Assembly (NCBI GenBank): GCA_947465495.1
Contig: CANIAS010000023.1
Span: forward strand, 1 to 38,182
Origin: Candidatus Pollutiaquabacter sp.
GTDB lineage: Bacteria; Bacteroidota; Bacteroidia; AKYH767-A; 2013-40CM-41-45
Direction: 5' to 3'
Length of the DNA: 38,182 bases
In this document: positions 8,370 to 16,122 of the stretch, piece by piece
Layout of the letters: each line of letters begins with the position of its first letter
Numbering within the stretch: the first letter of the stretch is position 1
Position numbers and translations under genes: made by a program
Notes under the pieces: model-generated
Databases searched by the model: none
The model's input: the letters and a program-made list of their open reading frames with translations, nothing else
Told to the model about the DNA's origin: nothing

Positions 8370-9608
8370 TCAATTCATGGATAAATAATGCAGGACGGAA
8401 CAATTCTCTTTACGAAATACCTGCTTGGCAATATTCATCACCTGCTCCTTGGTGACTGCAGCATATCGCTTCAATTCAGAATTCACCAAGTCGGGATCTC
8501 CCATGTAATCAGCGATAGCCAACGCCAACGCTCGACCGGAAAGATCCATTTCAGAAAACTCGATGGTTGATTCGACTTTATTTTTAGCGCGATCTAATTC
8601 TACCTCCGACACAAACGTAGTAGTGATTTTCTCCAATTCCTCAACGATAGCCGCTTCAGCAGTTTCCACGGAGACCCCCTTTATCAATTTCCCTTCTACA
8701 ACCACCAGGCCTTTATCAAAATCGCCGGTGAGATACGCCTGAACATCGCTGAACAATTTCTTTTCCTTGACAAGGGCATTGTATAAACGAGATGACTTTC
8801 CTCGCGACAATACATCTGTCATCAAATCGGTGGAATAAAAATCATCGTCCAACCTTGAGCAGGCATGATAGGCCATGTAGATGGAGTCGAAGGGAATGTC
8901 ACGTTCAACACGCAGCTGACGGTATTCCGTTTGGACCGGCTCTTGCGGATATGTAAGACGCTTTTCGAATTTACGTTGAATAGTTCCGAACCATTTCTCG
9001 GCAAGCTCAACTACTTCAGTGGTCTTTACACCACCCGCAACGACCATCACTGCATTATCAGGTGTATAATACCGAAAGAAAAAATCTCGCACATCTTGCA
9101 AAGTCGCCTCTTCAATGTGACTGATTTCTTTACCAATGGTTGCCCATTGATACGGGTGAACCTTATAGGCAAGCGGTCGCAACAGCAACCACACATCGCC
9201 ATATGGCTGGTTGAGGTATCGTTGTTTGAATTCTTCAATGACGACTTGCCGCTGTACCTCCAAACTCTTTTCAGAAAACGCAAGACTCAACATTCGATCA
9301 CTTTCCAACCAGAAGGCTGTTTCCAAATTGTTGGCTGGCAAGGTGCAATAGTAATTCGTTATGTCATTATTGGTAAATGCATTGTTATCACCACCAGCAA
9401 TTTGAAGTGGACCATCATATTCCGGAATGTTCACAGAACCACCAAACATGAGATGTTCAAATAAGTGTGCGAATCCGGTACGGGATGGATCTTCGTCACG
9501 GGCGCCTACTTTATAAAGGATGTTAACGGTAGCCAACGGAGTCGAAGGGTCTTCGTGAACGATAAGTGGCAAACCGTTGGAGAGGATATGTCTGGAGAAA
9601 CTAATCAT
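8370..9608 (-). CDS. M16 zinc metallopeptidase, catalytic subunit
   Basis: 412 residues. The inverted zinc-binding motif HLFEH sits at residues 48-52 (ligands His48 and His52, catalytic Glu51). The third ligand is expected from VVIEE at 122-126. The GGDNNAFTNNDITNY segment after the active site is typical of the PqqL / processing-peptidase group. This member lacks the R/Y half found in the downstream gene, so the pair together make one complete peptidase. It starts at ATG 9608 with an exact TACCTTTG -7 element upstream. It is the first gene of a two-gene operon with 7064-8365. Confidence 0.94.
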   Translation of the reverse strand: MISFSRHILSNGLPLIVHEDPSTPLATVNILYKVGARDEDPSRTGFAHLFEHLMFGGSVNIPEYDGPLQIAGGDNNAFTNNDITNYYCTLPANNLETAFWLESDRMLSLAFSEKSLEVQRQVVIEEFKQRYLNQPYGDVWLLLRPLAYKVHPYQWATIGKEISHIEEATLQDVRDFFFRYYTPDNAVMVVAGGVKTTEVVELAEKWFGTIQRKFEKRLTYPQEPVQTEYRQLRVERDIPFDSIYMAYHACSRLDDDFYSTDLMTDVLSRGKSSRLYNALVKEKKLFSDVQAYLTGDFDKGLVVVEGKLIKGVSVETAEAAIVEELEKITTTFVSEVELDRAKNKVESTIEFSEMDLSGRALALAIADYMGDPDLVNSELKRYAAVTKEQVMNIAKQVFRKENCSVLHYLSMN

Positions 9609-9625
9609 GGTCTAAGATGAATGAT

Positions 9626-9633
9626 CAAAGGTA
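9626..9633 (-). promoter_or_regulatory. -7 element for the M16 operon
   Basis: The minus strand reads TACCTTTG, an exact TAnnTTTG match 17 bases before ATG 9608, giving a leader of roughly 12 bases. No clear -33 TTG is seen at the expected distance. Confidence 0.4.
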
Positions 9634-9715
9634 CGTTTCAATGGCGCCATTTCGCATGAAAAGGAGGTTTAAAGAAACCAGTTATTGACAATATTAGCGT
9701 GAACTTCGGGTACTG

Positions 9716-10672
9716 TCAGAGTGCGCCGAACCGATGGCTCAAGGACTTACCGGCATGTATAAATTCCTGCCAAATTTCACGTACGATTTCCCCTGCAGGT
9801 ATAACGTGTTTAACGGCAGCGGCTACCTGTCCGATTTCCAATTCGCCCTGTTGCATATCTCCTTCAAACATTCCCTTTTTAGCCCGAGCTCTTCCGAGTA
9901 TTTCTTTCAGTTCCTCATCCGAAGCCCCGCGAGCTTCAGCCTGTTCTATATCGATGGAAAAATCGTTTCGCAACAAACGAACGGGCGTGAGTCGCTTCAT
10001 CAGTAATTTAGTCTCTCCTTCCACCGAAGCAACTACCCGCTCTTTGAAAGCTACGTGTGCTGAAGATTCGGTGGAGGCGACAAATCGAGTGCCAATTTGA
10101 ACTGCTTCAGCGCCTAGCGCAAATGCAGCCAACATGGAACTTCCATCGCCAATACCTCCTGCTGCTATAATGGGTAATCTCGTGACTTTTTTAATCAATG
10201 GCAATAGCACCAAGGTGGTAGTTTCCTCACGACCATTATGTCCGCCAGCTTCAAAACCCTCCGCCACAACCGCATCTACTCCAGCTTGTTCAGCCTTAAT
10301 GGCAAACTTCGTATTGGCAATTACATGCACCACTATGATTCCATGTTGTTTGAGGTAGCTGGTCCATGTCATCGGATTGCCAGCTGATGTAAATACAATA
10401 CGTACCCCCTCTTCCACCAACGTCTTCATGTGTTGTTCGATATCTGGATAGAGCAAAGGGATATTAACACCAAATGGTTTCGTTGTAGCCAACTTGCATT
10501 TGCGTATCTGGTCACGAAGAACGTCTGGGTACATCGAACCCGCACCAATAAGTCCCAAGCCACCGGCATTGCTTACCGCTGCTGCCAATTCCCAACCACT
10601 GCACCAGATCATTCCTGCTTGAATGATGGGATACTGAATATCAAAGAGTTCGGTAATTCGAGTGTTGAACAT
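9716..10672 (-). CDS. Nitronate monooxygenase / 2-nitropropane dioxygenase family flavoprotein
   Basis: 318 residues, an FMN-dependent TIM-barrel of the nitronate monooxygenase family, which also contains the FabK enoyl-ACP reductases. Visible motifs are PIIQAGMIW near the N-terminus, VAEGFEAGGHNG with the conserved catalytic-type histidine, PIIAAGGIGDG for phosphate binding, and GAEAVQIGTRFV. The frame is open back to a GTG at 10696, but ATG 10672 (MFNTRITELF) fits the family start. A -7 element TATTTTTG (10721-10714) lies upstream. The sequence does not decide between nitronate oxidation and enoyl-ACP reduction. It is divergent from the nucleotidyltransferase gene. Confidence 0.88.
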   Translation of the reverse strand: MFNTRITELFDIQYPIIQAGMIWCSGWELAAAVSNAGGLGLIGAGSMYPDVLRDQIRKCKLATTKPFGVNIPLLYPDIEQHMKTLVEEGVRIVFTSAGNPMTWTSYLKQHGIIVVHVIANTKFAIKAEQAGVDAVVAEGFEAGGHNGREETTTLVLLPLIKKVTRLPIIAAGGIGDGSSMLAAFALGAEAVQIGTRFVASTESSAHVAFKERVVASVEGETKLLMKRLTPVRLLRNDFSIDIEQAEARGASDEELKEILGRARAKKGMFEGDMQQGELEIGQVAAAVKHVIPAGEIVREIWQEFIHAGKSLSHRFGAL

Positions 10673-10713
10673 GCCACGTAAAAATGAGCGCGTCACGACG
10701 TTGCGACAGCCCT

Positions 10714-10721
10714 CAAAAATA
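10714..10721 (-). promoter_or_regulatory. Candidate -7 element for the nitronate-monooxygenase-like gene
   Basis: The minus strand reads TATTTTTG, an exact TAnnTTTG match. It gives a leader of about 38 bases to ATG 10672, or about 14 to the alternative GTG 10696. No -33 TTG is evident. Confidence 0.35.
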
Positions 10722-10798
10722 ATACTTTTACACCTGGAATCGGCCCTGGAAAAACTACGATCAAAAACTTCCTGCCTTCATCCAATTAATTTTCAACC

Positions 10799-11791
10799 AT
10801 GAAAGTAATTATCCCTGTGGCCGGCATTGGCAGTAAGCTACGGCCACATACGCATACTCAACCCAAGGCGCTAGTGCCCGTCGCAGGCAAACCTATTTTA
10901 TCCCACATTGTGGACAATCTGATAGAAGCAGGAATGACTGAATTTATTTTCATTGTGGGCTACCTAGGCGATAAAGTAGAAGCGTACATCCGCTCTACTC
11001 ATCCCTCTATTAAATCTACCTTTATAATACAAGAACCCCGTGAAGGAACCGGGCAAGCAGTTTGGCTGGCCAAGGAGCACGTTGGACCCAACGAAGAATT
11101 GGTAATTGCCCTCGGCGACACCATTTTTGATGTTAATCTCCGCGAAGTCCTTCAATTACCTACCTCCGCTCTTGGGGTTAAACGCGTAGATGACCCTCGT
11201 AATTTCGGCGTAGCTGAAGTGGATGAAGATGGGTTTATTACACACCTCATTGAAAAACCGGCTATCCCAAAATCGAATCTTGCATTGGTAGGACTCTACA
11301 AGATCCGTGAAGGTCAAGCATTGATGGATGCCCTCGAAGAAATCATTTCACGCAACCATCGATCTTATAATGAATTTCAATTAACCGATGCGATTGACAT
11401 AATGATTCGTAAAGGATCACGAATCAGGACCTTCCCTGTAGAAAACTGGTACGACTGCGGTAACAAAGAAAGCCTCCTGGAAACAAACGCAGTATTGCTA
11501 CAGAAATATGCTCAACCGACCGACCGGCACGACTTCCAAAACACCATTATCATTCCTCCCGTGAGTATAGCGCCCAATTGCAAAATCAGCAATAGCATTA
11601 TTGGCCCACAGGTTTCTATAGGAGAAAATACCATTGTCAATTACTCTATACTATCTGATTCAATTATCGGCTCTTATTCACAACTCGAAAATGCCGTCCT
11701 GCACCAATCTGTCATCGGCAGCGACGCTTCCTTGCATGGACTCAGCCAATCACTCAACCTGGGAGACAACACCGAGATCGACTTCGGCTAA
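10799..11791 (+). CDS. Sugar-1-phosphate nucleotidyltransferase with left-handed beta-helix tail
   Basis: 330 residues. The N-terminal Rossmann-like nucleotidyltransferase domain opens with IIPVAGIGSKLRPHT and then PKALVPVAGKPI, the pyrophosphorylase signature. EGTGQA and ALGDTIF (nucleotide and metal binding), NFGVAEVD and EKP follow. The C-terminal part from about residue 245 is a hexapeptide-repeat beta-helix (NCKISNSIIGPQVSIGENTIVNYSILSDSIIG). The architecture resembles bacterial glucose-1-phosphate thymidylyl- or uridylyltransferases. The helix here looks too short to be sure of an acetyltransferase activity as in GlmU. The exact sugar and nucleotide are not decidable by eye. It lies 69 bases upstream of glyA on the same strand. 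Confidence 0.88.
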   Translation: MKVIIPVAGIGSKLRPHTHTQPKALVPVAGKPILSHIVDNLIEAGMTEFIFIVGYLGDKVEAYIRSTHPSIKSTFIIQEPREGTGQAVWLAKEHVGPNEELVIALGDTIFDVNLREVLQLPTSALGVKRVDDPRNFGVAEVDEDGFITHLIEKPAIPKSNLALVGLYKIREGQALMDALEEIISRNHRSYNEFQLTDAIDIMIRKGSRIRTFPVENWYDCGNKESLLETNAVLLQKYAQPTDRHDFQNTIIIPPVSIAPNCKISNSIIGPQVSIGENTIVNYSILSDSIIGSYSQLENAVLHQSVIGSDASLHGLSQSLNLGDNTEIDFG

Positions 11792-11860
11792 TTGACAATT
11801 CATACCACCCATATTATTCCACACTTCTGAACCAAGCTAGCACCTTCAACACCTACAATT

Positions 11861-13129
11861 ATGATTACCAAAGACACCGAGATATTCAAACTGATCAACC
11901 TGGAAAAGAAGCGGCAACAATTCGGAATTGAATTGATAGCTTCTGAAAACTTCGTTAGCAAGCAAGTCATGCAAGCAATGGGCTCCTGCCTGACCAACAA
12001 ATATGCAGAAGGCCTTCCGGGGAAAAGATACTACGGCGGATGTGAAGTGGTAGATAAAATAGAACAACTGGCCATTGACCGCGCTAAGCTGCTTTTCAAT
12101 GCCAGCTGGGCAAACGTTCAACCGCACTCCGGGGCACAAGCTAACGCTGCTGTCATGCTCGCGTTGCTTCAGCCAGGTGACACCATTCTTGGTTTCGACC
12201 TTTCGCACGGAGGCCATTTGACACACGGATCACCGGTGAATTTCAGCGGTAAAATTTATCGAGCGACCTTCTATGGAGTATCCAAGGAAACTGGCCGAAT
12301 CGATTATAAAAACATGGCTGCTGTTGCAAAAAAAGAACGGCCAAAATTGATCATTGCTGGTGCATCTTCCTATTCGCGCGACTGGGATTATGCCCAAATG
12401 CGCAAGATTGCTGATGAAGTAGGCGCTTTTCTGTTAGCAGATATTTCGCATCCCGCAGGACTTATCGCTCGCGGGCTTTTGAGTGACCCACTGCCGTATT
12501 GCGATGTCGTCACAACAACTACTCACAAAACACTTAGAGGTCCACGGGGCGGAATGATCCTCCTCGGACACGACAAAGAAAATCCCTGGGGCCTTAAGAC
12601 ACCAAAAGGGGAAACTAAAATGATGAGCACACTTTTCGACGCAGCAGTATTTCCGGGAACGCAAGGTGGACCGCTCGAACATGTCATCGCTGCAAAAGCG
12701 ATCGCGTTTGGCGAAGACCTCTCAGACGACTACATGAAATACTGTGTGCAAGTTGTACGTAACGCTTCGGTAATGGCGAAAGCGTTTGTAGAAAAAGGAT
12801 ATCAGGTAATTTCAGGTGGCACGGATAATCATTGCATGTTGATTGATTTGCGTTCGAAAAACTTAACTGGAAAATTGGCAGAAACAACGTTAGGCAAGGC
12901 GGACATCACGGTAAACAAAAACATGGTTCCTTTCGACGACAAGTCACCTTTTGTCACTTCAGGAATTCGCATCGGCACGCCTGCTATTACCACCCGAGGA
13001 GCAAAAGAAAAAGATTGCCTTAAAATTGTCGATTTGATCGACCAAACGCTAATGGCCCACGATAATGAAACAAAACTTGCCAACATTAAGAAAAAAGTCC
13101 ACACTATGATGGAACGATTCACATTATAG
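11861..13129 (+). CDS. glyA: Serine hydroxymethyltransferase
   Basis: 422 residues, the normal length. A PLP enzyme that interconverts serine plus tetrahydrofolate with glycine plus methylene-THF. Signature residues: ELIASENF (24-31), [15 protein letters not shown] (46-60), the SHGGHLTHG loop (115-123), and the PLP lysine Lys223 in [14 protein letters not shown]. It is cytoplasmic and supplies one-carbon units and glycine. The glycine-cleavage T protein (gcvT) lies further along in this window. Likely co-transcribed with the nucleotidyltransferase upstream. A small hairpin (GGTAAT, CTC, ATTACC; 13153-13167) follows but lacks a T-run. Confidence 0.98.
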   Translation: MITKDTEIFKLINLEKKRQQFGIELIASENFVSKQVMQAMGSCLTNKYAEGLPGKRYYGGCEVVDKIEQLAIDRAKLLFNASWANVQPHSGAQANAAVMLALLQPGDTILGFDLSHGGHLTHGSPVNFSGKIYRATFYGVSKETGRIDYKNMAAVAKKERPKLIIAGASSYSRDWDYAQMRKIADEVGAFLLADISHPAGLIARGLLSDPLPYCDVVTTTTHKTLRGPRGGMILLGHDKENPWGLKTPKGETKMMSTLFDAAVFPGTQGGPLEHVIAAKAIAFGEDLSDDYMKYCVQVVRNASVMAKAFVEKGYQVISGGTDNHCMLIDLRSKNLTGKLAETTLGKADITVNKNMVPFDDKSPFVTSGIRIGTPAITTRGAKEKDCLKIVDLIDQTLMAHDNETKLANIKKKVHTMMERFTL

Positions 13130-13291
13130 AAGCGAGAATCGTCATCGGATCAGGTAATCTCATTACCCGTATTCAATTTCAATATAGTTACAACATACTT
13201 GGAGTTTCCTACCATGCAACGGACAAACACCTGTTGTATCCGAAAATTTCCTTTATTCTTTAAAACAAAACAATAAATAAACTACCGAACA

Positions 13292-13564
13292 ATGAAAAAA
13301 TTCATGGTTGACATTACGCTGAAGGGCTTGGACAACGAGACACGAATGAGCCTACTGCCTAAAGAACAAGAATTAGTGAAGGAACTGGAGCAAAAAGGGG
13401 TAATCGTTGACAACTACATCAAACTTGACATGTCAGGTATTTACATGGTCATCATGGCTCAAGACCCAGATGATGTTCATGCCAAATTATCCATTCTGCC
13501 TTATTACCCTTACATGAAACTTGAAATTACTCCAATACGAGTAGTTAATAGTATCAACCAATAA
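13292..13564 (+). CDS. Small muconolactone-isomerase-like protein
   Basis: 90 residues with a ferredoxin-like alpha+beta pattern. It matches the muconolactone delta-isomerase family by its start (MKKFMVDITL), its middle helix (LPKEQELVKELEQKGVI) and above all its end: LPYYPYMKLEITPI mirrors the family's LPLFPYMDIEVTPL. Classic members isomerise muconolactone in catechol catabolism and form ring-shaped oligomers. No other beta-ketoadipate genes are present here. The gene lies 162 bases after glyA and converges on hmgA, a ring-cleavage dioxygenase gene, 54 bases away. It may be an isomerase or a structural relative with another role. The family match is good; the function is not established. 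Confidence 0.75.
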   Translation: MKKFMVDITLKGLDNETRMSLLPKEQELVKELEQKGVIVDNYIKLDMSGIYMVIMAQDPDDVHAKLSILPYYPYMKLEITPIRVVNSINQ

Positions 13565-13618
13565 CCCTTAATCAACAGAAATTACGCGCAGGAAGTGGCA
13601 CTAATCTTTGGCCTGAGT

Positions 13619-14776
13619 TTATTCCACCCACGATTTGTAATAATCATCGGACATAATGGAAAGTCCGGCTTTAGTAACCCACAATGGACGGAACGTATCA
13701 ATCATGACCGCTAGTTCTTTGGTTTCCTTTTGACCTAAACTTCGCTCGACGGTACCTGGATGCGGACCGTGTGGGATGCCACCCGGATGCAGCGTGATCA
13801 TACCACGGGTCACTTTTTTGCGGCTCATAAAATCACCGTCGACGTAATACAGGACTTCATCCGAGTCGATGTTGGAATGGTTGTAAGGCACAGGAATCGA
13901 CAGTGGGTGATAGTCGTAGAGACGTGGAACAAAGGAACAGATTACATAATTAGCAGCCTCAAAAGTCTGATGGACAGGAGGCGGCAAATGGACACGTCCT
14001 GTAAGCGGTTCAAAATCATGAATCGATAAAGCCCATGGATACAGGTAACCATCCCATCCAATGGCATCGAATGGGTGTGTTGCATAGACGTACGGGTAAA
14101 TCATCCCCTCCTTCTTGATCAATATTTTAAAATCACCGTGCTGATCAAAAGTTTCGAGTTGTTCAGGGCGACGAATATCACGCTCGCAGTACGGAGAATG
14201 TTCCTCCAACTGACCATAATTATTTCGATACCGCTGAGGAGTCTCAATCGCCGAGAAAGACTCGACAATAAGTAAACGATTTTTATCGTCGTTGAATTCG
14301 ATTTGATAAATTGTTCCGCGAGGAACCAGGATATAATCACCGTAGCCGAATGTCAACGAACCATAGATGGTCTTCAGTGTTCCACTTCCTTCGTGAATAA
14401 ATAATAACTCATCTGCATCCGCATTCTTATAAAAATAAGAGGTCATGGATTTCCGCGGCGCAGCGAGTGAAATGTGTAGGTCATTGTTAACCAAAACAGC
14501 CTTTCGACTCTCCAGAAAATCGTCTGAAGGAGCAATGTGAAACCCCTCAAAACTTTGATGCTTGAGCGATCGCTGAAATGCCAATTCCGGCTGCACAGAA
14601 TAAGGCTCACCCATTTCCTTAATCATCGTTGGAGGATGACAATGGTAAATCAACGAATACACGCTGGAAAAACCATGCGTGGAAACCAATTCTTCAGCAT
14701 ACAAAGCGCCATCAGGCTTCCTGAATTGCGTATGACGTTTGGCGGGCATTTGCCCTAGACGGTGATAGTTTGGCAT
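13619..14776 (-). CDS. hmgA: Homogentisate 1,2-dioxygenase
   Basis: 385 residues, shorter than the roughly 440-residue human enzyme and typical of the compact bacterial form. A cupin-fold Fe(II) dioxygenase that opens the homogentisate ring to maleylacetoacetate in tyrosine and phenylalanine breakdown. Motifs include LLFIHEGSGTL and GDYILVPRGTIY (N-terminal cupin), PFDAIGWDGYLYPW, and the iron site NHSNIDSDE plus PGGIPHGPHPG. The ligands are expected to be His300, an acid at 306/307 and His336. The acid position is odd: spacing from the human enzyme points to Asp306, while Glu307 is one residue off. It is divergent from the fumarylacetoacetase gene across a 279-base region with an inverted repeat. 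It starts at ATG 14776. Confidence 0.92.
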   Translation of the reverse strand: MPNYHRLGQMPAKRHTQFRKPDGALYAEELVSTHGFSSVYSLIYHCHPPTMIKEMGEPYSVQPELAFQRSLKHQSFEGFHIAPSDDFLESRKAVLVNNDLHISLAAPRKSMTSYFYKNADADELLFIHEGSGTLKTIYGSLTFGYGDYILVPRGTIYQIEFNDDKNRLLIVESFSAIETPQRYRNNYGQLEEHSPYCERDIRRPEQLETFDQHGDFKILIKKEGMIYPYVYATHPFDAIGWDGYLYPWALSIHDFEPLTGRVHLPPPVHQTFEAANYVICSFVPRLYDYHPLSIPVPYNHSNIDSDEVLYYVDGDFMSRKKVTRGMITLHPGGIPHGPHPGTVERSLGQKETKELAVMIDTFRPLWVTKAGLSIMSDDYYKSWVE

Positions 14777-14801
14777 AAGAGCGATCGATCTACAAGTGGG
14801 G

Positions 14802-14858
14802 AATTAATCTAACATCCCCAGTTCTTCCAAAATTAAGCAAACTTCTGTTAGATTGATT
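14802..14858. promoter_or_regulatory. Inverted repeat flanking the hmgA -7 element, likely operator
   Basis: AATTAATCTAACA (14802-14814) and TGTTAGATTGATT (14846-14858) are inverted copies that match at 12 of 13 positions; the mismatch would be a G-U pair in RNA. The 31-base spacer contains TAATTTTG on the minus strand (14835-14828), an exact -7 element for hmgA. One arm therefore covers the -33 region and the other lies just downstream of the expected start point. This is the classic layout for a repressor binding two sites. The rest of the 279-base gap (14777-15055) is AT-rich. It holds only a weak TACTTTTA (15027-15034) as a possible -7 element for the fumarylacetoacetase gene. Confidence 0.5.
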
Positions 14859-15055
14859 TATTGCCAAGGGGAATGTTTAGAAAAAAGCAAACAATTACTA
14901 TCAAAAACGGGTGGGCAATGCAATAACCATCCTGGTAAAAATCATTGCGTCAAATCAAACCTAAATTATCCTACCTAAAAGAATCAATTTTGTTTAACTA
15001 ACCGATGCTTTTCAAAGCGGTGTTCGTACTTTTACCGTTAGAAAAATAGTGAATC

Positions 15056-16084
15056 ATGAAACTCGTCTCCTACCTTGACCATGCTAGTATCCAATTGGGA
15101 ATTTTCCATCAAGAACGCATATATCCGTTAAATCATACGTTGAAGCAATTGGGATTACCCTCAGTCGCTGAAAGGATGGCCACTTTTCTAGTGGAAGGTG
15201 ATACCTCCATGGAAATTGCAAAGAAAGCAGATGCAGCGATTAAAAGCGGCACATCCCTCAGCAGCATCGATGTGAATGCAACTACACTGATGGCTCCAGT
15301 TCCCCATCCCACCTCTTGTCGTGATGGCTACGCCTTTCGCCAACACGTAGAAGCCGCACGTCGTAATCGCAAAGTTCCTATGATTGCCGAGTTCGACCAA
15401 TACCCCATTTTCTATTTTACCAACCACCAGGCCATTCAAGGCCCGGGCGACATTTTATGCATGCCAGATCATTTTCAAAAACTCGACTTTGAACTAGAGG
15501 TGGCAGTGGTCATTGGCAAGAAAGGACGAAACATACGTGCAGCAGAAGCGGACCAGTATATTGCTGGATACATGATTATGAACGACATGAGTGCTCGTAC
15601 CCTGCAGATGGAAGAAATGCTACTTAACTTAGGCCCAGCAAAAGGTAAAGATTTTAGTACCGTAATCGGCCCCTGGCTCGTAACACCGGATGAATTAGAA
15701 CCCTTTAAAGTTTCCGCAAAAGCCAATCATACCGGCAACAATTACGACCTTACCATGACCTGTAGTGTCAATGGCATCACGGTAAGCAGCGGTAACATGA
15801 AAGACATGGATTGGACGTTTGCAGAAATTATCGAACGCTGTGCATACGGAGCAGATATTCACCCGGGTGATATCATCGGATCCGGAACGGTTGGCACAGG
15901 ATGTTTTCTTGAGCTCAATGGCACAGGACTCCTTCACGACCCTGCCTACCAGCCGCAATGGCTGCAACCGAACGATGTGGTTGACATGGAAATTGCCGGA
16001 CTAGGTAAACTTTCCAACACCATCCGTAAAGAAAATTCCGATTTCTCAATTTTAGCCCTCAAGAAAGTAACTCAGAATTCGTAA
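15056..16084 (+). CDS. Fumarylacetoacetase (FAH family)
   Basis: 342 residues, FAH-fold hydrolase. It is expected to split fumarylacetoacetate into fumarate and acetoacetate, the last step of tyrosine breakdown. Active-site residues line up with mammalian FAH: Asp90, Tyr92 and His97 in RDGYAFRQH (matching Asp126, Tyr128, His133), Glu146 and Glu148 in DFELEVAVV (Glu199, Glu201), and Asp177 in MNDMSAR (Asp233). QMEEMLLNLGPAKGKDFSTVIGPW and GSGTVGTGCF are also typical. It is divergent from hmgA, which supports the true fumarylacetoacetase role over other FAH-family reactions. spoT begins 38 bases downstream. Maleylacetoacetate isomerase, the step between the two, is not in the window. Confidence 0.9.
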   Translation: MKLVSYLDHASIQLGIFHQERIYPLNHTLKQLGLPSVAERMATFLVEGDTSMEIAKKADAAIKSGTSLSSIDVNATTLMAPVPHPTSCRDGYAFRQHVEAARRNRKVPMIAEFDQYPIFYFTNHQAIQGPGDILCMPDHFQKLDFELEVAVVIGKKGRNIRAAEADQYIAGYMIMNDMSARTLQMEEMLLNLGPAKGKDFSTVIGPWLVTPDELEPFKVSAKANHTGNNYDLTMTCSVNGITVSSGNMKDMDWTFAEIIERCAYGADIHPGDIIGSGTVGTGCFLELNGTGLLHDPAYQPQWLQPNDVVDMEIAGLGKLSNTIRKENSDFSILALKKVTQNS

Positions 16085-16094
16085 ATTTAATCTG

Positions 16095-16114
16095 CAGGAT
16101 GTAATAGTATCCTG
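16095..16114 (+). other. Short hairpin between the FAH gene and spoT
   Basis: CAGGAT, an 8-base loop and ATCCTG form a 6-bp stem within the 38-base gap, flanked by AT-rich TAAATTTAA and AATTTAAATT. There is no T-run. It may be a weak terminator or may separate translation of the two genes; chance is also possible. Confidence 0.2.
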
Positions 16115-16122
16115 AATTTAAA

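Noticed and set aside
8865-9464. 199-codon plus-strand open frame inside the M16 catalytic gene.
   Set aside because: Long but antisense to clear conserved coding sequence (HLFEH peptidase); its composition is rich in Phe/Ile/Leu as expected of an antisense shadow.
13153-13167. GGTAAT-CTC-ATTACC hairpin after glyA as a terminator.
   Set aside because: Only 6 bp, weak, and no T-run follows; left as a note in the glyA entry.
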